From: Piscinibacter sp050175855
GTDB taxonomy: Bacteria; Pseudomonadota; Gammaproteobacteria; Burkholderiales; Burkholderiaceae_C
Direction of reading: 5' to 3'
NCBI RefSeq assembly: GCF_050175855.1
Contig: NZ_JBFXIO010000322.1
Span: 1-6,028, forward strand
DNA: 6,028 nt
Numbering within the stretch: the first letter of the stretch is position 1; each line of letters opens with the position of its first letter. Made by a program: the position numbers and the translations under genes. Under the pieces are notes generated by a model, which saw nothing but the letters and a program-made list of their open reading frames with translations, did not search any database and was not told where the DNA came from. This document shows positions 5,883 through 6,028 of this stretch, piece by piece.

Positions 5883-6028
5883 ATGCATACCCGTCGTGAA
5901 ATGCTGGCGCGCAGCGCGTCCGTTGCGGCCGCGCTGGCCGGGCTGGGCCTGTTGCCGCAGGCTGCGCAGGCCGCCTGGTCGCAGGCCGCCTTCGATGCCA
6001 AGAACATGGGCGACCTGATGAAGGCGCT
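5883..6028 (+). CDS. soxY: SoxY, sulfur-carrier protein (partial, N-terminus only)
   Basis: SoxY, bound to SoxZ, holds the sulfur substrate on a cysteine of its C-terminal GGCG(G) motif during periplasmic thiosulfate oxidation. Only 48 full codons plus the first two bases of a Leu codon are visible, so that motif lies outside the window. The start shows a Tat-type signal with TRREML (3-8), a hydrophobic stretch (about 11-24) and cleavage near Ala-Gln-Ala30. The mature start AWSQAAFDAKNMGDLMKAL resembles SoxY N-termini. Tat export is known for SoxY and carries SoxZ along, since SoxZ has no signal of its own. ATG at 5883 is preceded by AAGGAG (5872-5877) with a 5-nt spacer. The position after soxCD supports the call; soxZ is expected next. 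Confidence 0.87.
   Translation, partial: MHTRREMLARSASVAAALAGLGLLPQAAQAAWSQAAFDAKNMGDLMKA

Noticed and set aside
4552..5883. Minus-strand open frame (443 codons) opposite soxD
   Set aside because: Same explanation: an out-of-frame shadow of a diheme cytochrome gene with clear CxxCH motifs.

Overview
The window reads as chromosomal DNA of a high-GC betaproteobacterium, most likely Burkholderiales. The base composition is strongly GC-rich, a Bug-family periplasmic binding protein of the kind greatly expanded in that order is present, and the thiosulfate-oxidation genes run soxC-soxD-soxY, an order I associate with Burkholderiales sox clusters. The genus cannot be fixed from the sequence alone.

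Layout. Bases 1-3138 are a minus-strand block, read right to left. It holds a tripartite-tricarboxylate-type (Bug/TctC) solute-binding protein (3138-2146), a short-chain dehydrogenase of the MFE-2 (R)-hydroxyacyl-CoA dehydrogenase type (2124-1225), yajC (1155-823) and the N-terminal 244 residues of secD (732-1, running off the left edge). The first two genes are 21 bp apart and look co-transcribed. yajC-secD is the usual Sec-accessory pair, probably with its own promoter in the short gap behind the dehydrogenase.

Bases 3139-3368 are a divergent regulatory region. It carries an 8+8 bp inverted repeat with a 2-bp spacer (3221-3238) and, near the soxC end, an AT-rich island (about 3303-3345) that stands out from the GC-rich surroundings.

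Bases 3369-6028 are a plus-strand sox block: soxC (molybdenum sulfane dehydrogenase subunit), soxD (diheme cytochrome c, overlapping soxC by 17 bp) and, after a 104-bp spacer with several small stem-loops, the start of soxY (sulfur-carrier subunit, cut by the right edge). SoxY carries the sulfur intermediate on a C-terminal cysteine, and SoxCD oxidises that sulfane sulfur. Presence of soxCD implies full thiosulfate-to-sulfate oxidation without obligatory sulfur-globule formation, if the rest of the cluster (soxZ, A, X, B) follows.

Four genes start with ATG and three with GTG or TTG (yajC and the dehydrogenase GTG, soxC probably TTG). No tRNA, rRNA, insertion sequence or CRISPR array was seen. 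I found no clearly undescribed system. The points most worth a second look are the regulatory DNA between the two blocks, the stem-loop-rich soxD-soxY spacer, and the position of a sox locus and a Bug/dehydrogenase pair directly beside the core Sec genes.
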